Below, one piece after another: positions 1 to 5,959 of a stretch of 6,078 bases of DNA. The position numbers were made by a program, and so were the translations under genes. Under the pieces are notes generated by a model. That model ran no database searches and was not told the DNA's origin. It saw only the letters and a program-made list of their open reading frames with translations. The first letter of the stretch is position 1, and each line of letters starts with the position of its first letter. Location: contig CAKPKQ010000034.1 of assembly GCA_934167305.1 (NCBI GenBank), forward strand, positions 1 through 6,078, in the 5' to 3' direction. The DNA is from an uncultured Clostridia bacterium (GTDB lineage Bacteria > Bacillota > Clostridia > TANB77 > CAG-508).

Positions 1-529
1 CATTATTCCCAGATAAAGCATTCATTAAATCTTGTTTTTCAATTTTTACTATGTTAAGTTGGTCTGCAATATCTTTTACTGAAATGGTCGTTAATACACT
101 AGCCATATTAGTTTTTAGTATTATTTTATCTTGTAGAACTACAACTCCATTATAATAGTTCTTTATCTCTTCTTCATATTTGCTTATCTGCTCATTTGTC
201 AAATTCTCCGTTGTATCTATGATAACTTTTCCGTCAAATAACTTGTCCGTACTGATTACATTGTTTTCTTTTTGAGTAATAGATATTTTTCCATTATTAA
301 AATCAAGTGTTTCAATATTTTGATCTATATATTGTCTTACTTTATTTACTGTTCCACTAAAACGGTATGTAATAGCTAAGGTTAAGAAGAAAGTAAAAAT
401 TAACATCAATATAACTATATATGATATTGTTTTACTAGTTTTTTGTACTACTAATTTTTTATAATCTTCTAATCCAAATATGCTTGTTTTTAGTTTTTTC
501 CAAAAAGATAATTTTACTTCCTCTTCCAC
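1..529 (-). CDS. Membrane protein, DUF1189-like, N-terminal part (runs off left edge)
   Basis: This reading frame is open for 176 codons from a GTG start and is cut by the window edge, so its C-terminus is unseen. The GTG was chosen because AAAGGAG sits 7 bases upstream and no in-frame ATG lies between that site and the GTG. The protein begins with an acidic patch (VEEE), then a short amphipathic stretch containing FWKKLKTSIFGLEDYKKL, one hydrophobic segment at about residues 35-55, and a long hydrophilic, probably extracytoplasmic region rich in K, E, I and N. This layout, with a Phe/Lys-rich cytoplasmic lead, a TM helix and a large external domain, resembles the DUF1189 family of Bacillota membrane proteins, whose function is not established; the family call is from memory of its pattern and is tentative. 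It follows cysS by 14 bases and is probably co-transcribed with it. Codon choice is less extreme than in dnaJ (several ACG, GAG, AAG, GAC), which may mean lower expression. Confidence 0.75.
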   Translation of the reverse strand, partial: MEEEVKLSFWKKLKTSIFGLEDYKKLVVQKTSKTISYIVILMLIFTFFLTLAITYRFSGTVNKVRQYIDQNIETLDFNNGKISITQKENNVISTDKLFDGKVIIDTTENLTNEQISKYEEEIKNYYNGVVVLQDKIILKTNMASVLTTISVKDIADQLNIVKIEKQDLMNALSGNN

Positions 530-536
530 TTTATTT

Positions 537-543
537 CTCCTTT
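537..543 (-). promoter_or_regulatory. Ribosome binding site of the DUF1189-like gene
   Basis: AAAGGAG lies directly after the cysS stop codon and 7 bases before a GTG codon. It decides the start of the downstream gene, because no ATG is available at suitable spacing. Confidence 0.75.
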
Positions 544-1944
544 TTATATTTTTTCGACTGTCATGCCATCTTTTGTATCTTTAACATTATATCCTTTTTC
601 TTTTAAACTATCTCTAATTTCATCTGATAAAGCCCAATTTTTATCTTCTCTTGCTTGTTTTCTCTTTTTTATTAGCTCTTGTATTTCATCTGGTAAATCT
701 ATTTTTTTACTTTGTTCTAAATATTTTTTACTGTTTTCTAAATCTAATCCTAATACTTTATCAAACTTTAATAAAAGTTCTGCAAATTGTTTTGATTTAT
801 GCTCATTTCTTACTATTTCCCATACAATTCCCATTGCAGCAGGCATATTCAAATCATCATTTATTGTTTCCAAAAATTTATTTTCATATTCTTTTATTTC
901 TTGTTCGCTTATTGTTTCTGTTCCATCTTGATGTTTTGCAAATCCTTCTCTTAAACGCATTAGTGCTTTTTGTGTTGCTAAAGCTGTATCAAATGTAAAG
1001 TTTAATTTTGTACGATAATGTGCTGTAAAACAAAATAGTTTATATGCTAAAGGTTCTATTCCTTTTTCTTGTAGTTGATCTAGCGTATATGTATTTCCTA
1101 AAGATTTTGACATTTTTCCGCCATCAACTTGTAAAAACTCAACATGCATCCATGTTTTTGCAGGTATTTTTCCTGTTAGTCCTTTACTTTGCGCTATTTC
1201 GTTTTCATGATGTGTTGGTATATGATCAATTCCACCTGTGTGAATGTCAAATTGATCACCTAAGTATTTTCTTCCCATTGCTGAGCACTCTATATGCCAG
1301 CCTGGGTATGACAATCCCCATGGACTCTGCCATTTCATAATATGATTTTCTGGTGCTTTAATCCATAATGCAAAATCATAAGGATTTCTTTTTTCTGTAT
1401 CAACATCAACTCTTGCTCCTGCAATTTGCTCATCTAATTTGCGATTAGATAATACAGGGTATTTGTCTAATTTTGATATATCAAAATATATTCCTTTGCT
1501 TGTTTCATAGGCATATCCATTTTTGATTAACCCTTGAACAAATTCAAGCATTTCTTGTATATGTTCTGTCGCCTTTGCTATAATTTCTGGTTTTTCAATA
1601 TTTAGTCTTTCCATGTCAATGAAAAATTTATGTGTGTAAAAATTAGCTATTTCATAAGGATCCTTATTTTCTTTTCTAGCAGCTTTTTCCATTTTATCTT
1701 CACCTTCATCGGCATCAGATTCCAAATGTCCAACATCTGTAATATTCATTACATGTTTTAATTTATAGCCATTATATTCTAGAACTCTTCTTAGAGTATC
1801 CATAAAAACATATGCTCTAAAGTTTCCTATGTGAGCAAAGCTATATACTGTAGGTCCACAAGAATACATACGTACTGTGTTTCCCTCTAATGGTTTAAAA
1901 TCTTCTTTTGTTTTTGTTAATGTATTATATAATTGTAGTGACAT
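544..1944 (-). CDS. cysS: Cysteine--tRNA ligase (cysteinyl-tRNA synthetase)
   Basis: This cytoplasmic class I aminoacyl-tRNA synthetase activates cysteine with ATP and loads it onto tRNA-Cys. At 466 aa it matches the usual size (E. coli about 461). The class I signature HIGN is at residues 38-41 and KMSKS at 277-281. The zinc ligands that select cysteine can be aligned to the E. coli enzyme: C29, C220, H245 and E249, with W216 and H235 of the substrate pocket also present. The C-terminal part (about 310-466) is the helical anticodon-binding domain and ends in the small module seen in bacterial CysRS. Two motifs are variants: NITDVGHLESDADEGEDKM at 67-85 replaces the common NITDIDDK type, and HTGGIDHIPTHHENE at 235-249 replaces HGGGSDLMFPHHENE. 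The enzyme therefore belongs to a different subgroup from the E. coli enzyme but keeps all visible catalytic residues. It starts 19 bases after the PBP stop with its own AAGGGGG site. Confidence 0.97.
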   Translation of the reverse strand: MSLQLYNTLTKTKEDFKPLEGNTVRMYSCGPTVYSFAHIGNFRAYVFMDTLRRVLEYNGYKLKHVMNITDVGHLESDADEGEDKMEKAARKENKDPYEIANFYTHKFFIDMERLNIEKPEIIAKATEHIQEMLEFVQGLIKNGYAYETSKGIYFDISKLDKYPVLSNRKLDEQIAGARVDVDTEKRNPYDFALWIKAPENHIMKWQSPWGLSYPGWHIECSAMGRKYLGDQFDIHTGGIDHIPTHHENEIAQSKGLTGKIPAKTWMHVEFLQVDGGKMSKSLGNTYTLDQLQEKGIEPLAYKLFCFTAHYRTKLNFTFDTALATQKALMRLREGFAKHQDGTETISEQEIKEYENKFLETINDDLNMPAAMGIVWEIVRNEHKSKQFAELLLKFDKVLGLDLENSKKYLEQSKKIDLPDEIQELIKKRKQAREDKNWALSDEIRDSLKEKGYNVKDTKDGMTVEKI

Positions 1945-1951
1945 AAGTAAT

Positions 1952-1958
1952 CCCCCTT
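1952..1958 (-). promoter_or_regulatory. Ribosome binding site of cysS (AAGGGGG variant)
   Basis: AAGGGGG is 7 bases before the cysS ATG. It equals the consensus AAGGAGG with one A changed to G, which can still pair with the 16S tail through a G-U wobble. The same heptamer precedes the upstream PBP gene. Confidence 0.75.
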
Positions 1959-1963
1959 TTTAA

Positions 1964-4651
1964 TTATGGATTTGTGGTATTAGTTACAGTGTTATTGGTT
2001 TCAGTATTTGATCCACCGTTTTCGTTGTTTTCATTATTTACTTCATTATTCTCTGATGGTACCTCATTATTTTCATCTGATGGCTTTGGTGGTTTTGGTG
2101 GATCTGGTTGCTCTTGTTTTCTATTTACTGTTATTACTATAGTAGTACCTTTAAGAGCTTTTGTTCCTTCTTCTATACTTTGTTTTATAACAATACCATT
2201 TTCTTTGTCTTGATGAGTCTCATAAATAACTTGAACTGTTAGTTCTGCTAAAGCTGTTTTTGCTTCTTCCTCTTTTTTTCCAACTAGATTTATTATTGTT
2301 ACTGTGCTTGTATCTTCTGTATGAATATCACATGTTTCTGTTGGAACTTTATATTTATCTTTTGATTTAACAGACCAATTTTCATTTTTCTCTTTTTCTG
2401 GCATTGCTGTATATACTTTTTCTTCAACTTCTTTACAATATTCTGTTGCAATTTTTTTAGATTCTTTACATATTTTTACTACTTCGTGTCCATCACAAAC
2501 TTTTGGTACAGTTCCTTTTGCAAAATATTCTGTATATGTTTTTTTACATTCTTGAGTAGCCATTTTTCCGCTTTCTTTACATATTACAGCTGTTACAACT
2601 CCATCTGGTTTTTCAAAACGTTTTTTAGGCAATTCTTTATGAACGCTTTTCATTATATTTGCCCATATACTTCTTGCTGCCCAAATTTGATATAATTCGA
2701 TTTCTCCTGCATCAAATCCATACCAAGTAGCTCCTGCATAATATGGTGTGTATCCGCAAAGCCATACGTTTGTATCATTATCTGTTGTTCCAGTTTTACA
2801 AGATACATCCATCCCTGAAATTGCACATGCATTTGCTGTACCACTATATCCATTAACAACATCTGTTAAAATATCTGAAATAATAAACGCATTTGCTTCT
2901 GATATAACTCTTCTTGTTTCTTGCTTTGGTTCTACTATTGTTTTATCTTCAGTATCTGTTAATTTAGTGTAAAATGTTGGTTCAATATATACGCCTTTAT
3001 TTGCAAGTGCTGCATATGCTGCTGCCATTTGTAATGTACTAGAACCATGTGTAGCACCGCCTATTGCTAATGTAATCATCTCATCTTGTTCTTTAGTATA
3101 TGTTGTAAGTCCAAATTCATGTAAGTAATCAATTGCTTTGCTTATTCCTACAGTGTATAAAACTTTCATATTTACTATGTTTGAAGAAACCTCAATTGCT
3201 TTTCTAACAGTACATAAACCTTGGTATCCTCCTGCATTTTTTACAGTATAATTTAATCCTTTAAAATTCGTAATTGAATCATCATAAACTGTTCCTGCTG
3301 TTATTATTTTTTCTTCTAATCCTGGTGCAATATCAACAAGTGGTTTAATTGATGAACCTGTTTGTCTTTCACTTATTGCATAATTATGGTTTGTTCCTTG
3401 GTCACTACCTAAAGCTCCACCCATTGCAACAACTTTTCCAGTTGTTGGTTCTATAATTGTTGTTCCAGCTTGTGTTCTATATATTATTTGATTTCCGTTT
3501 TCATCTTTTTTACCACTTTTTTTAGTTTGTACATAGCTTTCTTTTGCCATTTCTTTTAAAACAGTATTTTGAATTGATGTTACTTGTGTTGTATATAATT
3601 TATAGCCTCCAGATTGAATCATAGCTTTTGCTTCTTTAAAGTCTACATCTTTTACTTCTGCCAAGTCTCTTGCTGCGTCATTAACAGCTTCATAAACAAA
3701 ATATGAAATGTCTCCAATTTGTATTTTTCCTTTTGTAAATTCCAAGCCTTTGTCTACTTTTTCAACTGCTTCATTATATAGCTTTTCTGCTTCTTCTGGA
3801 TTATCACTTATTCTGTTTTGTTCCTTCATAAAAGATAATACTAATTTAGTTCTATCTTTTATCAATTCACTATTATCTTCTTCTCCATATGGATTATACA
3901 TATTTGGTGCATGATTTATTCCAGCTAAAAATGCTGACTCAGCTAAGTCTAAATCTTTTGCTGATTTTGCAAAATAATATTGTGCTCCATATTCAACACC
4001 GTGTAAGTCATTTCCACCAACAAATATTATGTTTAAATATTTTTCCATAATTTGATTTTTGGTTAGCATACTTTCTATTTTATATGCTCTTGACATTTCA
4101 CGAATTTTTCTTTCAACTCCAGCTGTACCTGTATCAGCTTTGTCTTTCATTATATTTTTTACTAATTGTTGTGTAATGGTACTTCCTCCACCAACGTCTG
4201 AACTACCTCTACGCATTAAATAGCTTAATGTTGCTTTTCCAGTTCTTAAAATATCAACTCCAGAATGTTCGTAAAATCTTTTATCTTCTATTGCAATATA
4301 TGCATTTGGAGTATATTTTCCCATTTGATCTAAAGTAATTACTTTTCTGTTTTCATTTCCTTCTGAAACAGATAATACGGCAATTTGTTTTCCGTCAGCA
4401 TCATAAACTTCAGTATTACCATTAGCAATTAACTCTTCTCTTGTTATTGCCCATTTGTCGCTAAAGAATATTCCTGCTAAAATTCCACCACCTGTAAGCA
4501 CTAATAAGAATATTAATATTACAAATATTAATATTACTTTTCTTAATTTTGGATGTTTTCTTACTTTTATTTTATCTGCTTTTTTCTCATTCTTGCTTCT
4601 TTTAATTTTATATTGTTTAGTATCATTTGCATGCTTCTTTTTGTTTCCCAT
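1964..4651 (-). CDS. ponA: Class A penicillin-binding protein (PBP1A type): peptidoglycan glycosyltransferase/transpeptidase with PASTA domain
   Basis: This bifunctional enzyme polymerises lipid II into glycan strands and crosslinks the stem peptides outside the membrane. Order of parts: Lys/Arg-rich cytoplasmic tail (1-38); one TM anchor (about 39-62); GT51 glycosyltransferase domain with EDKRFYEHSG (122-131, catalytic E122), GGSTITQQ (155-162), RKIRE (181-185) and KNQIMEKYLN (198-207); transpeptidase domain with SSIK (433-436, nucleophile S433), SSN (489-491) and KTG (619-621); a cysteine-rich segment (691-777); one PASTA domain (about 781-845); a Pro/Lys linker; and an Asn/Glu/Thr-rich tail to residue 895. 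All catalytic motifs are intact. All ten cysteines (480, 609, 618, 632, 691, 702, 719, 728, 739, 774) are on the outer side. It is longer than PBP1A proteins lacking such C-terminal additions. The start has AAGGGGG 8 bases upstream and a candidate promoter before it. It appears to lead an operon with cysS and the DUF1189-like gene. The symbol is by similarity; pbp naming differs between clostridia. Confidence 0.95.
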   Translation of the reverse strand: MGNKKKHANDTKQYKIKRSKNEKKADKIKVRKHPKLRKVILIFVILIFLLVLTGGGILAGIFFSDKWAITREELIANGNTEVYDADGKQIAVLSVSEGNENRKVITLDQMGKYTPNAYIAIEDKRFYEHSGVDILRTGKATLSYLMRRGSSDVGGGSTITQQLVKNIMKDKADTGTAGVERKIREMSRAYKIESMLTKNQIMEKYLNIIFVGGNDLHGVEYGAQYYFAKSAKDLDLAESAFLAGINHAPNMYNPYGEEDNSELIKDRTKLVLSFMKEQNRISDNPEEAEKLYNEAVEKVDKGLEFTKGKIQIGDISYFVYEAVNDAARDLAEVKDVDFKEAKAMIQSGGYKLYTTQVTSIQNTVLKEMAKESYVQTKKSGKKDENGNQIIYRTQAGTTIIEPTTGKVVAMGGALGSDQGTNHNYAISERQTGSSIKPLVDIAPGLEEKIITAGTVYDDSITNFKGLNYTVKNAGGYQGLCTVRKAIEVSSNIVNMKVLYTVGISKAIDYLHEFGLTTYTKEQDEMITLAIGGATHGSSTLQMAAAYAALANKGVYIEPTFYTKLTDTEDKTIVEPKQETRRVISEANAFIISDILTDVVNGYSGTANACAISGMDVSCKTGTTDNDTNVWLCGYTPYYAGATWYGFDAGEIELYQIWAARSIWANIMKSVHKELPKKRFEKPDGVVTAVICKESGKMATQECKKTYTEYFAKGTVPKVCDGHEVVKICKESKKIATEYCKEVEEKVYTAMPEKEKNENWSVKSKDKYKVPTETCDIHTEDTSTVTIINLVGKKEEEAKTALAELTVQVIYETHQDKENGIVIKQSIEEGTKALKGTTIVITVNRKQEQPDPPKPPKPSDENNEVPSENNEVNNENNENGGSNTETNNTVTNTTNP
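1967..2113 (-). other. Low-complexity Pro/Lys then Asn/Glu/Thr tail of the PBP
   Basis: Residues 847-895 begin with a PDPPKPPKP-type linker and continue as a tail made almost only of N, E, T, S, V and G. It is predicted to be disordered and to lie in or across the cell wall. Asn-rich disordered tails are known on some class A PBPs of Bacillota, including B. subtilis PBP1; the role here is inferred, not shown. Confidence 0.8.
2117..2311 (-). other. PASTA domain of the PBP
   Basis: Residues 781-845 show the PASTA pattern: a start like VTIINLVGKKEEEAKTAL, a middle VQVIYE strand, then VIKQSIEEGTKALKGTTIVITV. PASTA domains are wall- or beta-lactam-associated folds found on PBPs and Ser/Thr kinases of Gram-positive bacteria. 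Only one copy is present. Confidence 0.88.
2321..2470 (-). repeat. Second copy of the PBP cysteine module (C-x10-C ... C-D-I-H)
   Basis: Residues 728-777 contain C728, C739, C774 and H777. The opening CKESKKIATEYCKE closely matches CKESGKMATQECKK of the first copy, 37 residues upstream. The gap between the second and third cysteine is 34 residues, against 16 in the first copy. Confidence 0.8.
2486..2581 (-). repeat. First copy of the PBP cysteine module (C-x10-C ... C-D-G-H)
   Basis: Residues 691-722 contain C691, C702, C719 and H722, with TYTEYFAKGTVPKVCDGH closing the unit. It follows the transpeptidase domain directly and precedes the second copy by five residues. Disulfide pairing or metal binding are both possible. 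Confidence 0.8.
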
Positions 4652-4659
4652 AAAGCTAT

Positions 4660-4666
4660 CCCCCTT
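4660..4666 (-). promoter_or_regulatory. Ribosome binding site of the PBP gene (AAGGGGG variant)
   Basis: AAGGGGG lies 8 bases before the ATG, identical to the cysS site. It supports the chosen start, which also gives the expected cytoplasmic basic tail plus TM anchor. Confidence 0.8.
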
Positions 4667-4683
4667 GGATAAATTTTAACAAG

Positions 4684-4699
4684 TATATTATATAATATA
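4684..4699. repeat. Perfect 16-bp AT palindrome over the -10 box
   Basis: TATATTATATAATATA reads the same on both strands and holds a TATAAT on each strand. In such AT-rich DNA it may be chance, but it coincides with the best promoter candidate of the region. Confidence 0.6.
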
Positions 4700-4714
4700 T
4701 TCGCAAAAAAGCAA
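4687..4714 (-). promoter_or_regulatory. Candidate sigma-A promoter of the PBP-cysS operon
   Basis: On the minus strand a perfect TATAAT (4692-4687) follows a weak -35 TTGCTT (4714-4709) at 16 bases. The expected transcription start is near 4680, giving a leader of about 29 bases that contains the AAGGGGG site. Runs of A and T upstream could act as an UP element. The -35 matches consensus in only three positions. The rest of the 147-base gap (4652-4798) holds only the ribosome binding site and the dnaJ terminator. Confidence 0.55.
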
Positions 4715-4750
4715 AGTATTTTAATAAATTTTTAAGGTTTTGTGGAATTT

Positions 4751-4789
4751 AAAAAACTACTAATATATAAAAATATATCAGTAGTTTTT
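4751..4789 (-). terminator. Rho-independent terminator after dnaJ, possibly bidirectional
   Basis: Two 17-base arms (4752-4768 and 4773-4789) pair with a single G-U wobble around a 4-base loop. On the minus strand the structure ends in six T residues and begins 9 bases after the dnaJ stop codon. The other strand also ends in a run of five T, so it could stop transcripts from either side. The stem is AT-rich with few G-C pairs, so its strength rests on length. Confidence 0.85.
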
Positions 4790-4798
4790 AATTAAATT

Positions 4799-5959
4799 CT
4801 ATCCAAACAAACCTTTTTTCTTTACTGGTGGTTGTTCATTCATAGTTTTTGCAAGTTGCATTAAAAGTTCTCTTTGCTCAGGAGTTAGCCTTTTAGGTAC
4901 TTGCACTTGTACTGTAAACACAAAGTCTCCTTGTGCACTGCTATTTACACCCTTGAATCCTTTATTTCTTATTGTAAATTTTGTACCTGTTTGTGTTGCA
5001 TCAGGTATTCTATAAGTTTCAGTTGTTCCATCTACCATTGGTATTTTTAGTTCTGCACCAAGAGTTGCTTGTGTAAATGTAATTGGTATTTCACAAAGTA
5101 CATTATTTCCTTTTCTACTATAAATACTATGTCTTTTAACATGTATTAGTATATATAAGTCACCTTTTGGTCCACCATTTGTACCTGGTTCTCCTTCTCC
5201 TTGCATTACTATAGTTTGACCATCATCAACTCCTGCTGGTATTTTAACTGTTAAACGTACTTGTTTTCTTACTGTTCCTTTTCCTTTACAAGTTTCACAA
5301 GGGTTTGTAATAACTTTACCTGTTCCATGGCAATTTGTACATGTTCTTGTAGTTTGCATTTGTCCAAGTATTGTAGTTTGTACCTGTTTAATTTGTCCAC
5401 TTCCATGGCATACACTACATGTTTCAGGGTGTGTTCCTGGTTTTGTACCTTCTCCATGGCAAGTATCACAAGTTTCATTTCTATTTATTGTTACATATCT
5501 TTCTGTTCCTAAGAAAGATTCTTCAAAACTTATATCTATATCATAGCGTAAATCAGTACCTTTTTTAGGTCCATTTTTTCTTGCACTTCGTGATGAGCCG
5601 CCAAAGCCTCCACCAAAGAAAGATGAAAATATATCACCTAAATCTCCAAAATCACTAAATCCATCAAAGCCTGTAGTATATGTATATGTGCCACCGCCAA
5701 ATGGTCCTCCGGCTCCTCCTCCGAAGCCTTGAGGTCCATCTGCTCCAAATTGGTCATACATTTTTCTTTTTTGAGGGTTTGATAAAGTTTCATACGCTTC
5801 ATTAACTTCTTTAAACTTTTTTTCTGCCTCTTCTTTATTATCAGGATTAGCATCTGGGTGGTATTTTTTTGCAAGTTTTCTGTATGCTTTTTTTAGTTCT
5901 TCATCAGTTGCATTTTTATTTACGCCTAATACCTCATAATAGTCTTTTTTTGTAGCCAT
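4799..5959 (-). CDS. dnaJ: Chaperone protein DnaJ (Hsp40, type I)
   Basis: This cytoplasmic co-chaperone binds unfolded polypeptides and stimulates the ATPase of DnaK. It has all parts of a type I J-protein in 386 aa, close to the usual 375-380. The J domain covers residues 5-70 with HPD at 34-36. A Gly/Phe-rich region follows (about 71-122), including GDIFSSFFGG with the DIF motif at 109-111. The zinc domain has four CxxCxGxG repeats: C164/C167, C181/C184, C207/C210 and C221/C224; the first and fourth form one site and the second and third the other in known DnaJ structures. The C-terminal substrate-binding domains run from about 232 to 355. The ATG overlaps the stop of the upstream gene as TAATG and has AAGGA 8 bases before it, pointing to translational coupling. 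The gene closes its operon, with a terminator right after it. No residue of importance seems missing. Confidence 0.98.
   Translation of the reverse strand: MATKKDYYEVLGVNKNATDEELKKAYRKLAKKYHPDANPDNKEEAEKKFKEVNEAYETLSNPQKRKMYDQFGADGPQGFGGGAGGPFGGGTYTYTTGFDGFSDFGDLGDIFSSFFGGGFGGSSRSARKNGPKKGTDLRYDIDISFEESFLGTERYVTINRNETCDTCHGEGTKPGTHPETCSVCHGSGQIKQVQTTILGQMQTTRTCTNCHGTGKVITNPCETCKGKGTVRKQVRLTVKIPAGVDDGQTIVMQGEGEPGTNGGPKGDLYILIHVKRHSIYSRKGNNVLCEIPITFTQATLGAELKIPMVDGTTETYRIPDATQTGTKFTIRNKGFKGVNSSAQGDFVFTVQVQVPKRLTPEQRELLMQLAKTMNEQPPVKKKGLFG

Noticed and set aside
563..1340. Three plus-strand open frames (563-931, 651-998, 1044-1340) opposite cysS
   Set aside because: They are Phe/Leu/Ser-rich antisense shadows of cysS codons, with no recognisable domain, and they oppose a fully conserved gene.
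1945..1963. Possible terminator or promoter between the PBP gene and cysS
   Set aside because: The 19-base gap holds only the ribosome binding site; no inverted repeat or promoter boxes are visible.
1974..4679. Plus-strand frames opposite the PBP gene (1974-2213, 2486-2695, 2748-2972, 3708-3914, 4455-4679) and an overlapping minus frame at 2653-2862
   Set aside because: All lie within the intact PBP coding region, have low-complexity composition and show no domain or operon logic.
5325..5461. Three copies of CCATGGCA at 5325, 5403 and 5454
   Set aside because: They encode the same Cys-His-Gly part of the DnaJ zinc repeats, so protein repetition explains them. Spacing is uneven, and they are not a CRISPR or binding-site array.
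5261..5874. Frames at 5261-5512 (plus), 5269-5478 (minus) and 5638-5874 (minus) within dnaJ
   Set aside because: They are alternative-frame readings of the DnaJ zinc repeats and J domain; the Cys-rich look comes from the zinc-finger codons.
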